Assembly: GCA_964426355.1 (NCBI GenBank)
Contig: CAYRRA010000099.1
Coordinates: forward strand, 1 to 16,397
Direction of reading: 5' to 3'
Length of the DNA stretch: 16,397 bases
Source of the DNA: JAJFTV01 sp964426355
Lineage (GTDB): Bacteria > Chloroflexota > Anaerolineae > Anaerolineales > Anaerolineaceae
Under the pieces are notes generated by a model. The model worked only from the letters and a program-made list of their open reading frames with translations, made no database searches and was not told where the DNA came from. The position numbers were made by a program, and so were the translations under genes. Positions 7,158 through 13,209 of this stretch are shown here, in pieces (the first letter of the stretch is position 1; each line of letters opens with the position of its first letter).

Positions 7158-8735
7158 CTAGGGGGAGAAATTAAACAGGAAGCCGGAAGCCGGGGGCAGC
7201 AGCATATCAGCTTGAGCTGCACTCCAAATATCACCGTTCAGAAGGTTGATACCCTCTTCACCAATCTTACCCGGTGCCTGGCTCAAATCAGGTTGAAGCA
7301 TTACCTCTGTATCGCTAAAGTTAAATACAGCCAGGATCACCTGGTCTTCGGAATAACGCCAGAATGCCCAAACGTTGGATTTTTTTGGAAGAAGCTCCAA
7401 CTGGGTGTATTCTCCGCTCAGCAGAGCGGGGTTAGCCTTACGCAGTGCATACACCTGCCGGTAGAAATTGAGCAAGCTTTGTGGGTCATCGTCCTGCTCT
7501 TCCACCGAGATGCCGTCATTGGGCTGGATGTATTGAGCCAACTTAAACCAGTTCGTCATACCTTCGCCGCTCAAATCGGCAGACCACTCCATCGGTTCGC
7601 GTCGAAATTCATCATAATAAGGACCTACCCCCCGCATCCCCTGCATACCGATTTCTTCCCCGTAGTAAATCATCGGCACACCATCCAGGGCTGCCACCAA
7701 CAAAGCACCCAGGCGCAGGCGCGCGGGATCGCCTTCCACCTCGGAGGCTGCCCGGTCTAAATCGTGATTGCAGAGAAAACGCACCAGGATGGAATTGGGA
7801 TCGAACAACTCCCTGGCAGTCTGGATGCGGTCGGTTGCCAGGGAAATCACCGAATTGCCCGAGATTAACCCATCCATTCGAACAGCAGGATCGCCGCCCA
7901 GGGCAAAGTAAAGCGGAAAATCGAACTGGGCATCGAAGCCATCCTTGAAATATCCAACCTGACCAGATGGTTCGCGCACCCACACTTCACCGAGCAGCAG
8001 CACATCCGGGTTAACAGCCTTCAATGCAGTCCGCAGCTCGCGCCAGAAGGCTTCAGGGGTTCCAATGGCATAATCGCAACGCCAGCCATCGATGCCATCG
8101 CTGAAATCGCCATCGCCATCCAAATCCATCCAGTATTTGGCTACATCGATGAAATACTGGTTGGCGGCAGCGCTCCCGTGGTTCACGGTCGGCATGGAAA
8201 GCCCACCCTGATAAGATTGATAGGAACGCTGTTCCTCATCTTTCCAGAGATAATATTCGGAATAGGGTGAAGCGGGGTTCCCGTATGCATCCGTGAAAAA
8301 GGGGTGCTGGTTTGAAGTGTGACTCGCCACATAATCGAGAAGGATGCGCATGCCGCGCTGGTGGGCTGCTTCCACCAGTTCCGCCAGGTCTTCTTTTGTG
8401 CCGTATTCCGGGCGAATGTTGAAATAATTTGTCACGTCATACCCGTGATAGCTTGGCGAAGGAAAAATCGGCGTCAGCCAGATTGCCGTAACGCCCAGGC
8501 TTTGCAGATAATCCAGTGATTGGGTTACGCCTTTTATATCACCGACCCCGTCGCCATTCGAATCGCGGAAACTACGCACAAATATCTCGTAGAGGATAGC
8601 CTCTTTGAACCAATCTGGAGTGGTATATTCTGTTTCATCTGAAACGGGTTTGCGCGCGCAGCCTGGAAAAGCCATCAGGACCACCTCCATTAACAGAAGA
8701 ACACACAAGATTTTTCGCCTGTCCATTTTTTCCAC
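7158..8735 (-). CDS. Secreted GH13 alpha-glucosidase/alpha-amylase-type lipoprotein
   Basis: A 525-residue glycoside hydrolase that should cut alpha-glucosidic bonds on the outer face of the cell. A signal peptide ends in a lipobox (MAFPGC, lipidated Cys26). The GH13 barrel follows: DSNGDGVGD (58-66), a calcium loop seen in oligo-1,6-glucosidase-like members; conserved region I DYVASH (134-139); region II GWRCDYA with nucleophile Asp221; region III GEVW with acid/base Glu250; region IV NHD with Asp325. A C-terminal beta domain (about 450-525) closes the protein. Region I has Ser where the family usually has Asn before His139. An acidic DLDGDGDFSDG insert (205-215) precedes region II. The start is a GTG at 8733-8735, placed six bases after AGGAGG; in-frame ATGs at 8796 and 8724 fit less well. 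The exact substrate (maltodextrin, isomaltose or sucrose-like) cannot be fixed from sequence. Confidence 0.92.
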   Translation of the reverse strand: MEKMDRRKILCVLLLMEVVLMAFPGCARKPVSDETEYTTPDWFKEAILYEIFVRSFRDSNGDGVGDIKGVTQSLDYLQSLGVTAIWLTPIFPSPSYHGYDVTNYFNIRPEYGTKEDLAELVEAAHQRGMRILLDYVASHTSNQHPFFTDAYGNPASPYSEYYLWKDEEQRSYQSYQGGLSMPTVNHGSAAANQYFIDVAKYWMDLDGDGDFSDGIDGWRCDYAIGTPEAFWRELRTALKAVNPDVLLLGEVWVREPSGQVGYFKDGFDAQFDFPLYFALGGDPAVRMDGLISGNSVISLATDRIQTARELFDPNSILVRFLCNHDLDRAASEVEGDPARLRLGALLVAALDGVPMIYYGEEIGMQGMRGVGPYYDEFRREPMEWSADLSGEGMTNWFKLAQYIQPNDGISVEEQDDDPQSLLNFYRQVYALRKANPALLSGEYTQLELLPKKSNVWAFWRYSEDQVILAVFNFSDTEVMLQPDLSQAPGKIGEEGINLLNGDIWSAAQADMLLPPASGFLFNFSP

Positions 8736-8741
8736 CGGAAG

Positions 8742-8747
8742 CCTCCT
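8742..8747 (-). promoter_or_regulatory. Ribosome binding site that selects a GTG start for the GH13 gene
   Basis: On the minus strand AGGAGG is followed six bases later by GTG GAA AAA ATG. The spacing fits the GTG at 8733-8735, not the ATG at 8724-8726 (15 nt away). It overlaps no coding sequence, since the upstream gene's stop is at 8752-8754. Confidence 0.65.
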
Positions 8748-8751
8748 GCGC

Positions 8752-9390
8752 TCAATAACTGGCGTAAAGCCCACCGTTCGCTTCCATCCAATCCGCAATT
8801 TTTTCGACTGCGCGCGGGATATCGTTATCGGACAGATCTACCTCCAGGGTGGGCAAGCTCGATTCTGACACCAGGCGACGCAGCAGCTTCTGCTCTTCAA
8901 TGAAAACATCCAGGTCATCATATTGATCCGGTTTGCCGGAAACCTTCAACCGCTCCGCCCTCGCTGCCGAAAACGACTCTGCGGAACGAGTACAAAAAAC
9001 CAGGTGGAAACCGATAGGCTTTAAACGCTGCTCAAGCCAGGTAAAACTGTAGTCTTTGCCGTAATGGCTGATCTGATACGCCCGCGTGGAGATATGAAAA
9101 CGGTCGATAATCCAGGAGTAATAGCGCTCCAGCTCAAAAAGCCTTGCCCACACATGATAGGTCTCCATCGCCTGTGCTTCTTCCGCCGGCTCAAAGTTGA
9201 TCAAGCCACGCCCCCACGGGAAATTGGTAAAACCGCACCATTCTCCAGAGATCAAAGGGGAATGATAACGATATTTACGCGGACCGACCAGGCGAGGATG
9301 TTCGTTGAGAGCAAAAGCAATCTCCGTCTTAAATGTCAGGCGCGTTCCTTCCAAGATAATCTTCGGGCAAAGTTTACCGCTCATATCCAC
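8752..9390 (-). CDS. Thymidylate-kinase-like P-loop protein with degenerate Walker A motif
   Basis: A 212-residue cytoplasmic protein with the layout of nucleoside/nucleotide kinases. The strand-loop-helix KIILEGTRLTFKTEIAFAL (10-28) occupies the P-loop position but reads GTRLTFKT instead of GxxxxGK[ST]: the second Gly is Phe, while Lys21 and Thr22 remain. DRFHISTRAYQ (96-106) matches the DR(Y/F/H) motif of dTMP kinases, and a charged RAERLKVSGKPDQYDD stretch (144-159) sits where the lid lies. FHLVFCTR (128-135) would be a core strand. It may still phosphorylate a nucleoside-like or sugar substrate, or may only bind; I cannot tell. It heads the operon, 16 bp before the GH13 gene. Start: GTG at 9388-9390, or the ATG two codons later (9382-9384); neither has a strong Shine-Dalgarno sequence. 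Confidence 0.65.
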   Translation of the reverse strand: MDMSGKLCPKIILEGTRLTFKTEIAFALNEHPRLVGPRKYRYHSPLISGEWCGFTNFPWGRGLINFEPAEEAQAMETYHVWARLFELERYYSWIIDRFHISTRAYQISHYGKDYSFTWLEQRLKPIGFHLVFCTRSAESFSAARAERLKVSGKPDQYDDLDVFIEEQKLLRRLVSESSLPTLEVDLSDNDIPRAVEKIADWMEANGGLYASY

Positions 9391-9526
9391 CTGCTCTGAA
9401 TAAACAAGATTTCAATGCACAGACTTGTGCCCATGAGATGCTTTCCGCCCGCACTGTGTTTTCCCTATTACAGGGTCAGCAGGATAGATCCTTCGGGGCA
9501 CCTGGCAATCTGGCTTGTTGCATTTC

Positions 9527-9532
9527 ATTATA
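9527..9532 (-). promoter_or_regulatory. Candidate -10 box of the kinase-GH13-GT/MalF-MalG operon
   Basis: A perfect TATAAT on the minus strand. The hexamer at an 18-bp spacing (TGCAAA, 9551-9556) matches the -35 consensus in only three places, as expected for an activator-dependent promoter. It implies a leader of about 130 nt. Confidence 0.4.
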
Positions 9533-9577
9533 TGACAAAGGGGAATGAATTTTGCAGTTATTGGCAAGGTATTTTTT

Positions 9578-9592
9578 TATTAGATTCTAATA
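9578..9592. promoter_or_regulatory. Perfect 15-bp palindrome between the divergent promoters
   Basis: TATTAGATTCTAATA is an exact inverted repeat of two 7-bp arms around a single T. It ends 12 bp before the plus-strand -35 box and lies about 46 bp upstream of the minus-strand -10 box, a position where a dimeric regulator could act on both operons. The palindrome is seen; its role is inferred. Confidence 0.5.
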
Positions 9593-9604
9593 GTGCCCTA
9601 TCTA

Positions 9605-9633
9605 TTGCATTATTTATCCGATTTCGCTACAAT
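9605..9633 (+). promoter_or_regulatory. Candidate promoter of the binding protein-MalF-MalG operon
   Basis: TTGCAT (9605-9610) and TACAAT (9628-9633) are separated by exactly 17 bp. The -10 box matches the consensus in five of six places. The predicted leader to the ATG at 9812 is about 170 nt. Confidence 0.55.
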
Positions 9634-9685
9634 TGGAATCAAATCCGTCTTTTTTTCAATCAAGAAATCATCATTTCATAAAGCG

Positions 9686-9695
9686 TAAGCGCTAA
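9686..9695. promoter_or_regulatory. LacI-family-like operator candidate
   Basis: TAAGCGCTAA has the symmetric AGCGCT core with a central CG flanked by A/T, a common pattern for LacI/CcpA-type sugar repressors. It lies about 45 bp downstream of the predicted transcription start, where binding could block elongation. The outer bases are only partly symmetric. Confidence 0.35.
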
Positions 9696-9714
9696 ATCTA
9701 TATGTGAAACCGAT

Positions 9715-9725
9715 AAAGGAGGTGA
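9715..9725 (+). promoter_or_regulatory. Consensus Shine-Dalgarno without an obvious start codon
   Basis: AAAGGAGGTGA is a perfect complement to the 16S rRNA tail, but no ATG, GTG or TTG lies 5-9 nt after it; ATC (9731-9733) is at a suitable distance. An open frame from the overlapping GTG (9722) would encode a 28-residue peptide whose TAA (9806-9808) ends inside the leader of the binding protein gene. It may be a leader peptide or a standby ribosome site. Confidence 0.35.
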
Positions 9726-9763
9726 AAAATATCACACTATATAGATGTTTTTTCTACCTGAAA

Positions 9764-9776
9764 GGCAAAATTTGCC
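9764..9776. promoter_or_regulatory. 13-bp odd palindrome in the leader of the binding protein gene
   Basis: GGCAAA-A-TTTGCC is an exact inverted repeat with a one-base centre, too tight for an RNA hairpin and therefore more like a protein-binding site in DNA. It ends 35 bp before the start codon. Confidence 0.35.
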
Positions 9777-9811
9777 ACCAATTACCAATATGCAAAGACG
9801 AGGAGTAAAAA

Positions 9812-10984
9812 ATGAAAAAATTTGTCTTCCCTGTTTTAGCCATACTTGCCCTGATCCTCACCGCTTGTGGCGGTGGAGGAGGAACAACCACCGATGAAAA
9901 AGTGACACTGACCGTATGGCATTCCTATCACGCCGGCGGCGGTGAGGAACAAACCCTCACAAAACTGGTCACCGACTATATGGCAGCCAACCCCAATGTC
10001 ACCATTGAGGTCCTGCAAATTCCATTTGATCAGATTTTCAACAAGTACAACACCGAAGTCGCTGCTGGCGGTGGTCCAGACCTGATCACCTTCCCCAACG
10101 ATAACCTCTACCAGCAAGTTCAGGACGGGTTGATCGCCGATATTACGGATATGCTGCAAGGCAAGCTGGGAAACATCTCCGATGCTGGCATTGCTGGCAT
10201 GACCGTGGGCGGCAAATACTATGGCGTCCCCGGCATCATCAAAGCAGTTGGCGTCTATTACAACAAAGATAAAATCTCAACCCCACCCACAACTACCGAT
10301 GAACTGATGTCGATGGTACAAAGCGGAACCCGGGTGGGTCTCATCTCAGGTATTTACTTCCAGTTCGGCTGGGCTGGCGTGTTCGGCGGCAGAATTTGGG
10401 ACGATAGCGGCGTATGTGTCGCTGACCAGGGCGGTGTGGAAGAAGCATGGCAATATTTGCTTGACCTGAAAGCCGCCGGTGCAGTTTTTGACGGCGATGG
10501 CGCTAAAATTGCTTCTCTCTTCAAAGAAGGTCAGTTAGACATGATCATCGACGGACCGTGGATGTTTGGTGAATACAACACCACCTTTGGCGACAAACTG
10601 GGGGTTGCGCCCTGGGTCAAGGGTCCGGGCGGCAACATCGGCGCACCCCTGGCAGGTGTAGATAGCTGGCATATTAACCCGAACAGCACCAAAAAAGAGG
10701 CTGCTCTGGATGTGGCGCTTTACTTCTTTGGCAAAGAAGGTTCAACCGTTTACTCCGATACCGCACTCGACCCCATGGTGCGCACGGATATCTCACCCAA
10801 AGATGAGCGCATTGCTACCTTCGCTCAAATTGCCGCAGATGGCACACCCAGACCGCTGGCAAAATTCCTTAATGGCTTCTGGGGTCCGTTTGGTGACAAC
10901 TACACAGCCATGATCGAAGGCAAGATGACACCGGCAGATGCCGTGGCAGGCGCATGCCAGGCGATGAATGACGCGAACAAATAA
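9812..10984 (+). CDS. Extracellular solute-binding lipoprotein of a sugar ABC transporter
   Basis: A 390-residue family 1 (MalE-like) substrate-binding protein that captures a sugar outside the membrane and delivers it to the permease pair encoded downstream. A signal peptide of 18 residues ends in the lipobox LTAC (lipidated Cys19), followed by a Gly/Thr-rich tether. The mature part begins KVTLTVWHSYHAGGGEEQ, and the hinge-side motifs GGPDLITFPNDNLYQQ and YGVPGIIKAVGVYYNKD are typical of this family. WPW-like and DGPWMFGEYN segments complete the C-terminal lobe. GAGGAG lies six bases before the ATG. It is the first gene of an operon with MalF and MalG permeases and probably made in excess over them, given the hairpin that follows. 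The ligand is not identifiable; the divergent GH13 enzyme suggests an alpha-gluco-oligosaccharide. Confidence 0.93.
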   Translation: MKKFVFPVLAILALILTACGGGGGTTTDEKVTLTVWHSYHAGGGEEQTLTKLVTDYMAANPNVTIEVLQIPFDQIFNKYNTEVAAGGGPDLITFPNDNLYQQVQDGLIADITDMLQGKLGNISDAGIAGMTVGGKYYGVPGIIKAVGVYYNKDKISTPPTTTDELMSMVQSGTRVGLISGIYFQFGWAGVFGGRIWDDSGVCVADQGGVEEAWQYLLDLKAAGAVFDGDGAKIASLFKEGQLDMIIDGPWMFGEYNTTFGDKLGVAPWVKGPGGNIGAPLAGVDSWHINPNSTKKEAALDVALYFFGKEGSTVYSDTALDPMVRTDISPKDERIATFAQIAADGTPRPLAKFLNGFWGPFGDNYTAMIEGKMTPADAVAGACQAMNDANK

Positions 10985-11000
10985 TCATCGTTGATGACGA

Positions 11001-11029
11001 TCAGGAGCGCTCTTTGTGGGCGCTCCTGA
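11001..11029 (+). terminator. Hairpin between the binding protein and permease genes
   Basis: TCAGGAGCGC (11001-11010) pairs perfectly with GCGCTCCTGA (11020-11029) around a 9-nt loop. There is no proper T run afterwards (ATTCCATTTT), so partial termination or protection of the upstream mRNA from 3' decay is more likely than full termination. A smaller hairpin, TCATC-GTT-GATGA, sits directly before it at 10985-10997. Confidence 0.7.
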
Positions 11030-11069
11030 CATTCCATTTTGACACAAGCAAGGCAAAAGGGAGTGAAGA

Positions 11070-12077
11070 ATGGCTACAATTGCATCTGATATCGGTCAGA
11101 GGGATACTCGCAGCAGAAAAACTTTGAAAAAAGTCACACCGTACATTTACCTGCTGCCTGCTTTTTTGGTGATGACCATTATCACCTTCTACCCCATGGG
11201 TTACCAGGTGTATATGTCATTCACCGAATACACGATCAAATACCTGAACCCAGCCAGCGGCAGCCCGCCCTGGGTTGGGTTTGAGAATTACCTGCGTGTG
11301 CTGCAAGGCAATGTCAACCTGTCCAACTTCAACTTCCTGCGCGTCCTGGCATTCAACCTGTGGTGGACCTTTTCAAACGTCATTATCCACGTCGCAATGG
11401 GTATTTTAATTGCTGTCATCCTGAACATTAAAGGCGTCTGGTTCAAAGGGATTTACAGGGCACTGTACGTGCTGCCCATCGTCATTCCCCAAATCATTGT
11501 GGCTGCTGTTTTTCGAAATATGTTCGACCCTGATTTTGGCGCGGTCAACCAGGGGCTGATGCTTGCGGGAAAGATACTGGGGCTCCCTGAAGCCGTCTTT
11601 CACATCCGCTGGATTGAACAAATTGATCCTCCATTTACTTTCATTCCGCTGACGCTCTCGTATTACGCGCTGCTCATCACCAATATCTGGTTGGGCTGGC
11701 CCTTTATGACCATCGTAGCAACCGGTGCGCTTCAAAGCATCTCAAAGGATTTATATGAAGCCGCCTCCATAGACGGCGCAAGCAGCATTTATCAGTTCTG
11801 GAAAATCACGCTCCCCCTCCTGCGTCCAGCCATGGTGCCTGCTGCAGTGTACGGTATCATCCAAACATTTAATCTTTATTCCCTGATCTATTTTCTTTCA
11901 GGAGGTGGACCTTTGCGTCGCACCGAAATCTTGCTCACAGCAGCCTTCCGCATCGTGAATGAGCAGGCTCTTTACGGTGTGGCGGCTGCTTTCTGCGTCT
12001 TTATTTTCTTCATCTTGTTAGCGCTGACGCTGATCACCAATTCAATTACCCGAGCCACGGAGAGTTACGATGCTTAA
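11070..12077 (+). CDS. MalF-type carbohydrate ABC transporter permease (plus-strand operon)
   Basis: A 335-residue inner-membrane subunit of a CUT1-type sugar importer. After a short basic cytoplasmic tail (RSRKTLKK) come six hydrophobic segments, the first at about 24-45. The EAA loop is at 230-250 (EAASIDGASS, then FWKITLPLLRP), the coupling site for the ATPase. The family pattern YVLPIVIPQIIVAAVFRNMFDPDFG (133-157) is intact, and the outer loop after helix 1 is moderate (about 55-90). GGGAG lies six bases before the ATG. The last 8 nt overlap the next gene, so the two permeases are likely co-translated and form a heterodimer. Unlike the permease of the divergent operon it has no glycosyltransferase extension. 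Confidence 0.94.
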   Translation: MATIASDIGQRDTRSRKTLKKVTPYIYLLPAFLVMTIITFYPMGYQVYMSFTEYTIKYLNPASGSPPWVGFENYLRVLQGNVNLSNFNFLRVLAFNLWWTFSNVIIHVAMGILIAVILNIKGVWFKGIYRALYVLPIVIPQIIVAAVFRNMFDPDFGAVNQGLMLAGKILGLPEAVFHIRWIEQIDPPFTFIPLTLSYYALLITNIWLGWPFMTIVATGALQSISKDLYEAASIDGASSIYQFWKITLPLLRPAMVPAAVYGIIQTFNLYSLIYFLSGGGPLRRTEILLTAAFRIVNEQALYGVAAAFCVFIFFILLALTLITNSITRATESYDA

Positions 12078-12987
12078 TCCCATTCGAAACCTTTTCAAAA
12101 AACGCGGCTATCAAGAAGAAAAGAAGCTGAAATTCTGGCAGCAGCTTTTGGTGCAGCTATTCCTGCTGTTCATTGCATTTTCGGTGATCTACCCCCTGTT
12201 GTGGGTATTCAGCCTCTCCATAGACTCCCGCAATATCTCCCGCCCGATCGAGCTCACGCTCATTCCGCGGGGGGCATCCTTCCAGGCTTATGCGGCGGTC
12301 ATCAAACAGCCCACTTCCAACCCGGTCAGTTTTGCCCAACTGGCATTCAACAGCTTCAAACTGGCATTGGGGACATCCTTCCTATCAGTATTGATTGGCG
12401 TTTCCGCTGCCTATGCTTTTGCCCGCTTCCGCTTTTCAGGGCGGCAAATACTAATGGTCATGGTGCTCACCGTGCTCATGCTACCATCCATTGCCACGCT
12501 GCCGGCATTGTTCGTGCTGCTCAATAAGATCAGGATCTTTGGCTTCAATCTGCGGGACTCGCTGCTGGGGGTGGGCTTTGCTATGCTCTCCGGCATGCTC
12601 CCCTTTGCCATCTGGAACCTGAAAGGCTACCTGGACACAATTTCAAAAGAACTGGAAGAGGCTGCTTTAATTGACGGCTGCAACGTCAACCAGGCTTTCT
12701 TTCGGGTGATCTTGCCCCTGGCTACGCCTGCCCTGGCGGTTACCGCTTTCCTGGGGTTCATGTCGGGATGGACCGAGTTTGCCATCTCCTGGCAGTTCCT
12801 CACCAACCCCAAAAACTTCACGCTAACCATGGCGCTCTTCAACATGATCGGGCAGTATGCCGCCGGTACGCCCTGGTCGCAGTTTGCCGCATACTCATTG
12901 ATGGTGGCGCTGCCGGTGACAGTTGTTTACCTGTTCCTGCAAAAGTACATCGTCAGCGGTTTGACCATTGGCGGCGTAAAAGGATAA
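12070..12987 (+). CDS. MalG-type carbohydrate ABC transporter permease (plus-strand operon)
   Basis: A 305-residue partner of the preceding MalF. It has six hydrophobic segments with the first at about 28-50, YAFARFRFSG (115-124), LPFAIWNLKGY (177-187) and an EAA loop at 197-217 (LEEAALIDGCNV, then FFRVILPLATP). GGAGAG precedes the ATG by five bases inside the end of the upstream gene. The product is related to the 282-residue MalG of the minus-strand operon (FAR(Y/F)RF, FP/LPF-IWN, and similar EAA and YSEFAIGW/WTEFAISW segments), suggesting that the two operons descend from a duplicated permease pair. No ATPase follows, so a MsmX/MalK-like ATPase encoded elsewhere must drive it. Confidence 0.94.
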   Translation: MLNPIRNLFKKRGYQEEKKLKFWQQLLVQLFLLFIAFSVIYPLLWVFSLSIDSRNISRPIELTLIPRGASFQAYAAVIKQPTSNPVSFAQLAFNSFKLALGTSFLSVLIGVSAAYAFARFRFSGRQILMVMVLTVLMLPSIATLPALFVLLNKIRIFGFNLRDSLLGVGFAMLSGMLPFAIWNLKGYLDTISKELEEAALIDGCNVNQAFFRVILPLATPALAVTAFLGFMSGWTEFAISWQFLTNPKNFTLTMALFNMIGQYAAGTPWSQFAAYSLMVALPVTVVYLFLQKYIVSGLTIGGVKG

Positions 12988-13019
12988 TGAAGAGAGCGGA
13001 GAAGTGAGAGTTGTAGGTT

Positions 13020-13049
13020 GGTAACCTGTGATGAGGTAATCTGTGATGG
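13020..13049. repeat. Two tandem copies of a 15-bp unit
   Basis: GGTAACCTGTGATGA (13020-13034) is followed directly by GGTAATCTGTGATGG (13035-13049), 13 of 15 identical. A small inverted repeat AGGTT-GGT-AACCT (13015-13027) overlaps the first copy. The surrounding 12988-13209 spacer is G-rich on the plus strand and holds no gene and no clear terminator. Confidence 0.6.
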
Positions 13050-13171
13050 GGTTAAGGGATACGGGGCATGGCTGGTTGCCATAGGGGTATCAACGCATCC
13101 AGCCCCAACGGAGTGAAGTTTGCAACCGGGGGTCGGGGATATCAATCAGGCTGGGAATGCAGAGGTGTTGC

Positions 13172-13180
13172 TGGTACAAT
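13172..13180 (+). promoter_or_regulatory. Extended -10 promoter candidate of the serine hydrolase gene
   Basis: TGGTACAAT combines the TGn extension with a five-of-six -10 box; there is no good -35. It lies 29 bp before the chosen ATG and would give a leader of about 20-25 nt. Confidence 0.4.
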
Positions 13181-13209
13181 TCATCATCAACAAACACACC
13201 TCTGGAAAA

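Larger units (their letters stand above)
9391..9811. other. Divergent regulatory spacer of the two sugar operons (no gene)
   Basis: 421 bp between two divergent operons. The half nearest the plus-strand operon is strongly A/T-rich. It holds promoter-like elements for both directions, a perfect 15-bp palindrome, a LacI-like operator candidate, a 13-bp odd palindrome and a strong ribosome binding site without an annotated start, each listed separately. A small hairpin GCACA-GACT-TGTGC lies at 9417-9430, just upstream of the minus-strand start. The open frame 9415-9681 has no ribosome binding site and no protein-like features, so I do not call it a gene. Confidence 0.7.

Noticed and set aside
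6786..7760. 324-codon plus-strand open frame across the GT-MalF/GH13 junction
   Set aside because: It is antisense to two genes with intact family motifs, and the translation shows no domain pattern.
9415..9681. 88-codon open frame in the divergent spacer
   Set aside because: No ribosome binding site, irregular composition, and it crosses the promoter elements and palindrome of the spacer.
13068..13120. GGCTGG/CCAGCC stem after the plus-strand operon as terminator
   Set aside because: Long, poorly paired loop and no T run; not convincing as an intrinsic terminator.
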